This document shows, piece after piece, positions 12,435 through 12,761 of a stretch of 12,761 nucleotides of DNA; within the stretch, counting starts at the first letter, position 1, and each line of letters starts with the position of its first letter. The stretch comes from Gemmatimonadota bacterium (GTDB lineage: Bacteria > Gemmatimonadota > Gemmatimonadetes > Gemmatimonadales > GWC2-71-9): assembly GCA_004357415.1 (NCBI GenBank), contig SMVY01000035.1, positions 1 to 12,761 of the forward strand, written 5' to 3'. Made by a program: the position numbers and the translations under genes. The notes beneath the pieces are model-generated. The model worked only from the letters and a program-made list of their open reading frames with translations. It was not told the DNA's origin and ran no database searches.

Positions 12435-12761
12435 CAGAACGTCAGCCGGTAGGCCATACTGGCACCCGTGGGGCCGGCCAGAAACGAGGGAGCACGCAGC
12501 CCGAAGATGGTCCACTGGCCGTAAACGAACTTGGCGCTGGCAACGCCCATGACCGCGCCTACCACTACGTCGCTGAACCAGTGCTGGTCGTCGTGCATCC
12601 TGGAGTACCCCGCTAGACTCGCGGCCGAGTAGAGAATCACCGTTGCCGCGGTGTGGTCGATCTCGTTGGACAGCGCCGTGGCCATGGCGAAGGCCATGGT
12701 AGTGTGCCCCGAGTAAAAGGCACTCCCCGGTGTCCCCGGGTGGAACGACAAGGCGCCCTCG
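12434..12761 (-). CDS. PAP2-family phosphatase (N-terminus beyond right edge)
   Basis: Only the last 108 codons or so are present; the first complete codon ends at 12760. Two of the three PAP2 acid-phosphatase motifs are visible: motif 2 as FYSGHTT (PSGH in most members, here YSGH) and motif 3 as SRMHDDQHWFSDVV, which holds the catalytic Arg, His and Asp. Members remove phosphate from lipids such as undecaprenyl pyrophosphate or phosphatidylglycerophosphate, usually on the periplasmic face. Two hydrophobic helices flank the motifs. The protein ends with an alternating stretch and a terminal Phe (MAYRLTF), a pattern also seen at the end of outer-membrane strands, but this is too short to judge. 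The stop overlaps the start of the oxyanion-binding protein gene, a coupled pair. Confidence 0.88.
   Translation of the reverse strand, partial: EGALSFHPGTPGSAFYSGHTTMAFAMATALSNEIDHTAATVILYSAASLAGYSRMHDDQHWFSDVVVGAVMGVASAKFVYGQWTIFGLRAPSFLAGPTGASMAYRLTF

Noticed and set aside
12435..12515. 27-codon N-terminal extension of the oxyanion-binding protein
   Set aside because: It lies within the PAP2 gene and would put polar residues ahead of the signal peptide; the TGATG coupled start is better.
1..12761. CRISPR arrays, insertion sequences, tRNA or rRNA genes, and defence or toxin systems
   Set aside because: Reading both strands I found no spaced direct repeats, transposase-like proteins, cloverleaf-like sequence or known defence domains.

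Overview
The window is GC-rich, densely coded bacterial chromosome with no recognisable mobile element, CRISPR array, tRNA or rRNA. Fourteen genes are supported, twelve of them on the minus strand; both end genes run off the window. The mix of short signal-peptide proteins with aromatic C-termini, TPR proteins, a two-half M16 peptidase, a VKOR/DsbA pair and a P5C dehydrogenase resembling ALDH4 suggests a Gram-negative bacterium of the Gemmatimonadota or a neighbouring phylum. That placement is inference from protein style only.

Layout from left to right. (A) 1-2607, minus strand: a tight four-gene operon of a small acidic helical protein, a membrane-anchored DsbA-like thiol oxidase, a VKOR-family quinone-linked oxidase and the potassium transporter Kup (cut by the left edge). 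Start and stop codons overlap at the first two junctions, and the third has a 6-nt gap. (B) 2770-3024, plus strand: an 84-aa protein of unknown function with its own promoter and a strong intrinsic terminator. Its -10 box overlaps an opposing -10 box that faces operon A. (C) 3100-4507, minus strand: a CDP-alcohol phosphatidyltransferase, an OsmC-family protein and a small exported, probably outer-membrane, protein. (D) 4534-4992, plus strand: a single-domain cyclic-nucleotide-binding protein, squeezed 26 nt from the phosphatidyltransferase start and sharing a CTAG with the stop of the next gene. (E) 4989-8748, minus strand: an M16 zinc peptidase with its active site apparently divided between two halves, preceded by a TPR protein. 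(F) 8832-11325, minus strand: an unknown secreted protein preceded by pruA (L-glutamate gamma-semialdehyde dehydrogenase). (G) 11457-12761, minus strand: a WtpA/ModA-type tungstate/molybdate-binding protein coupled by a TGATG junction to a PAP2 phosphatase cut by the right edge.

Most of this is envelope and housekeeping biology: disulfide formation in the periplasm, potassium uptake, phospholipid synthesis, peroxide/thiol defence, proteolysis, proline/glutamate catabolism and oxyanion binding. I see no clear defence, toxin or biosynthetic system. The items most worth a second look are the symmetric divergent promoter at about 2711, the divided M16 active site, the orphan oxyanion-binding protein next to a PAP2 phosphatase, and the isolated cNMP-binding domain.
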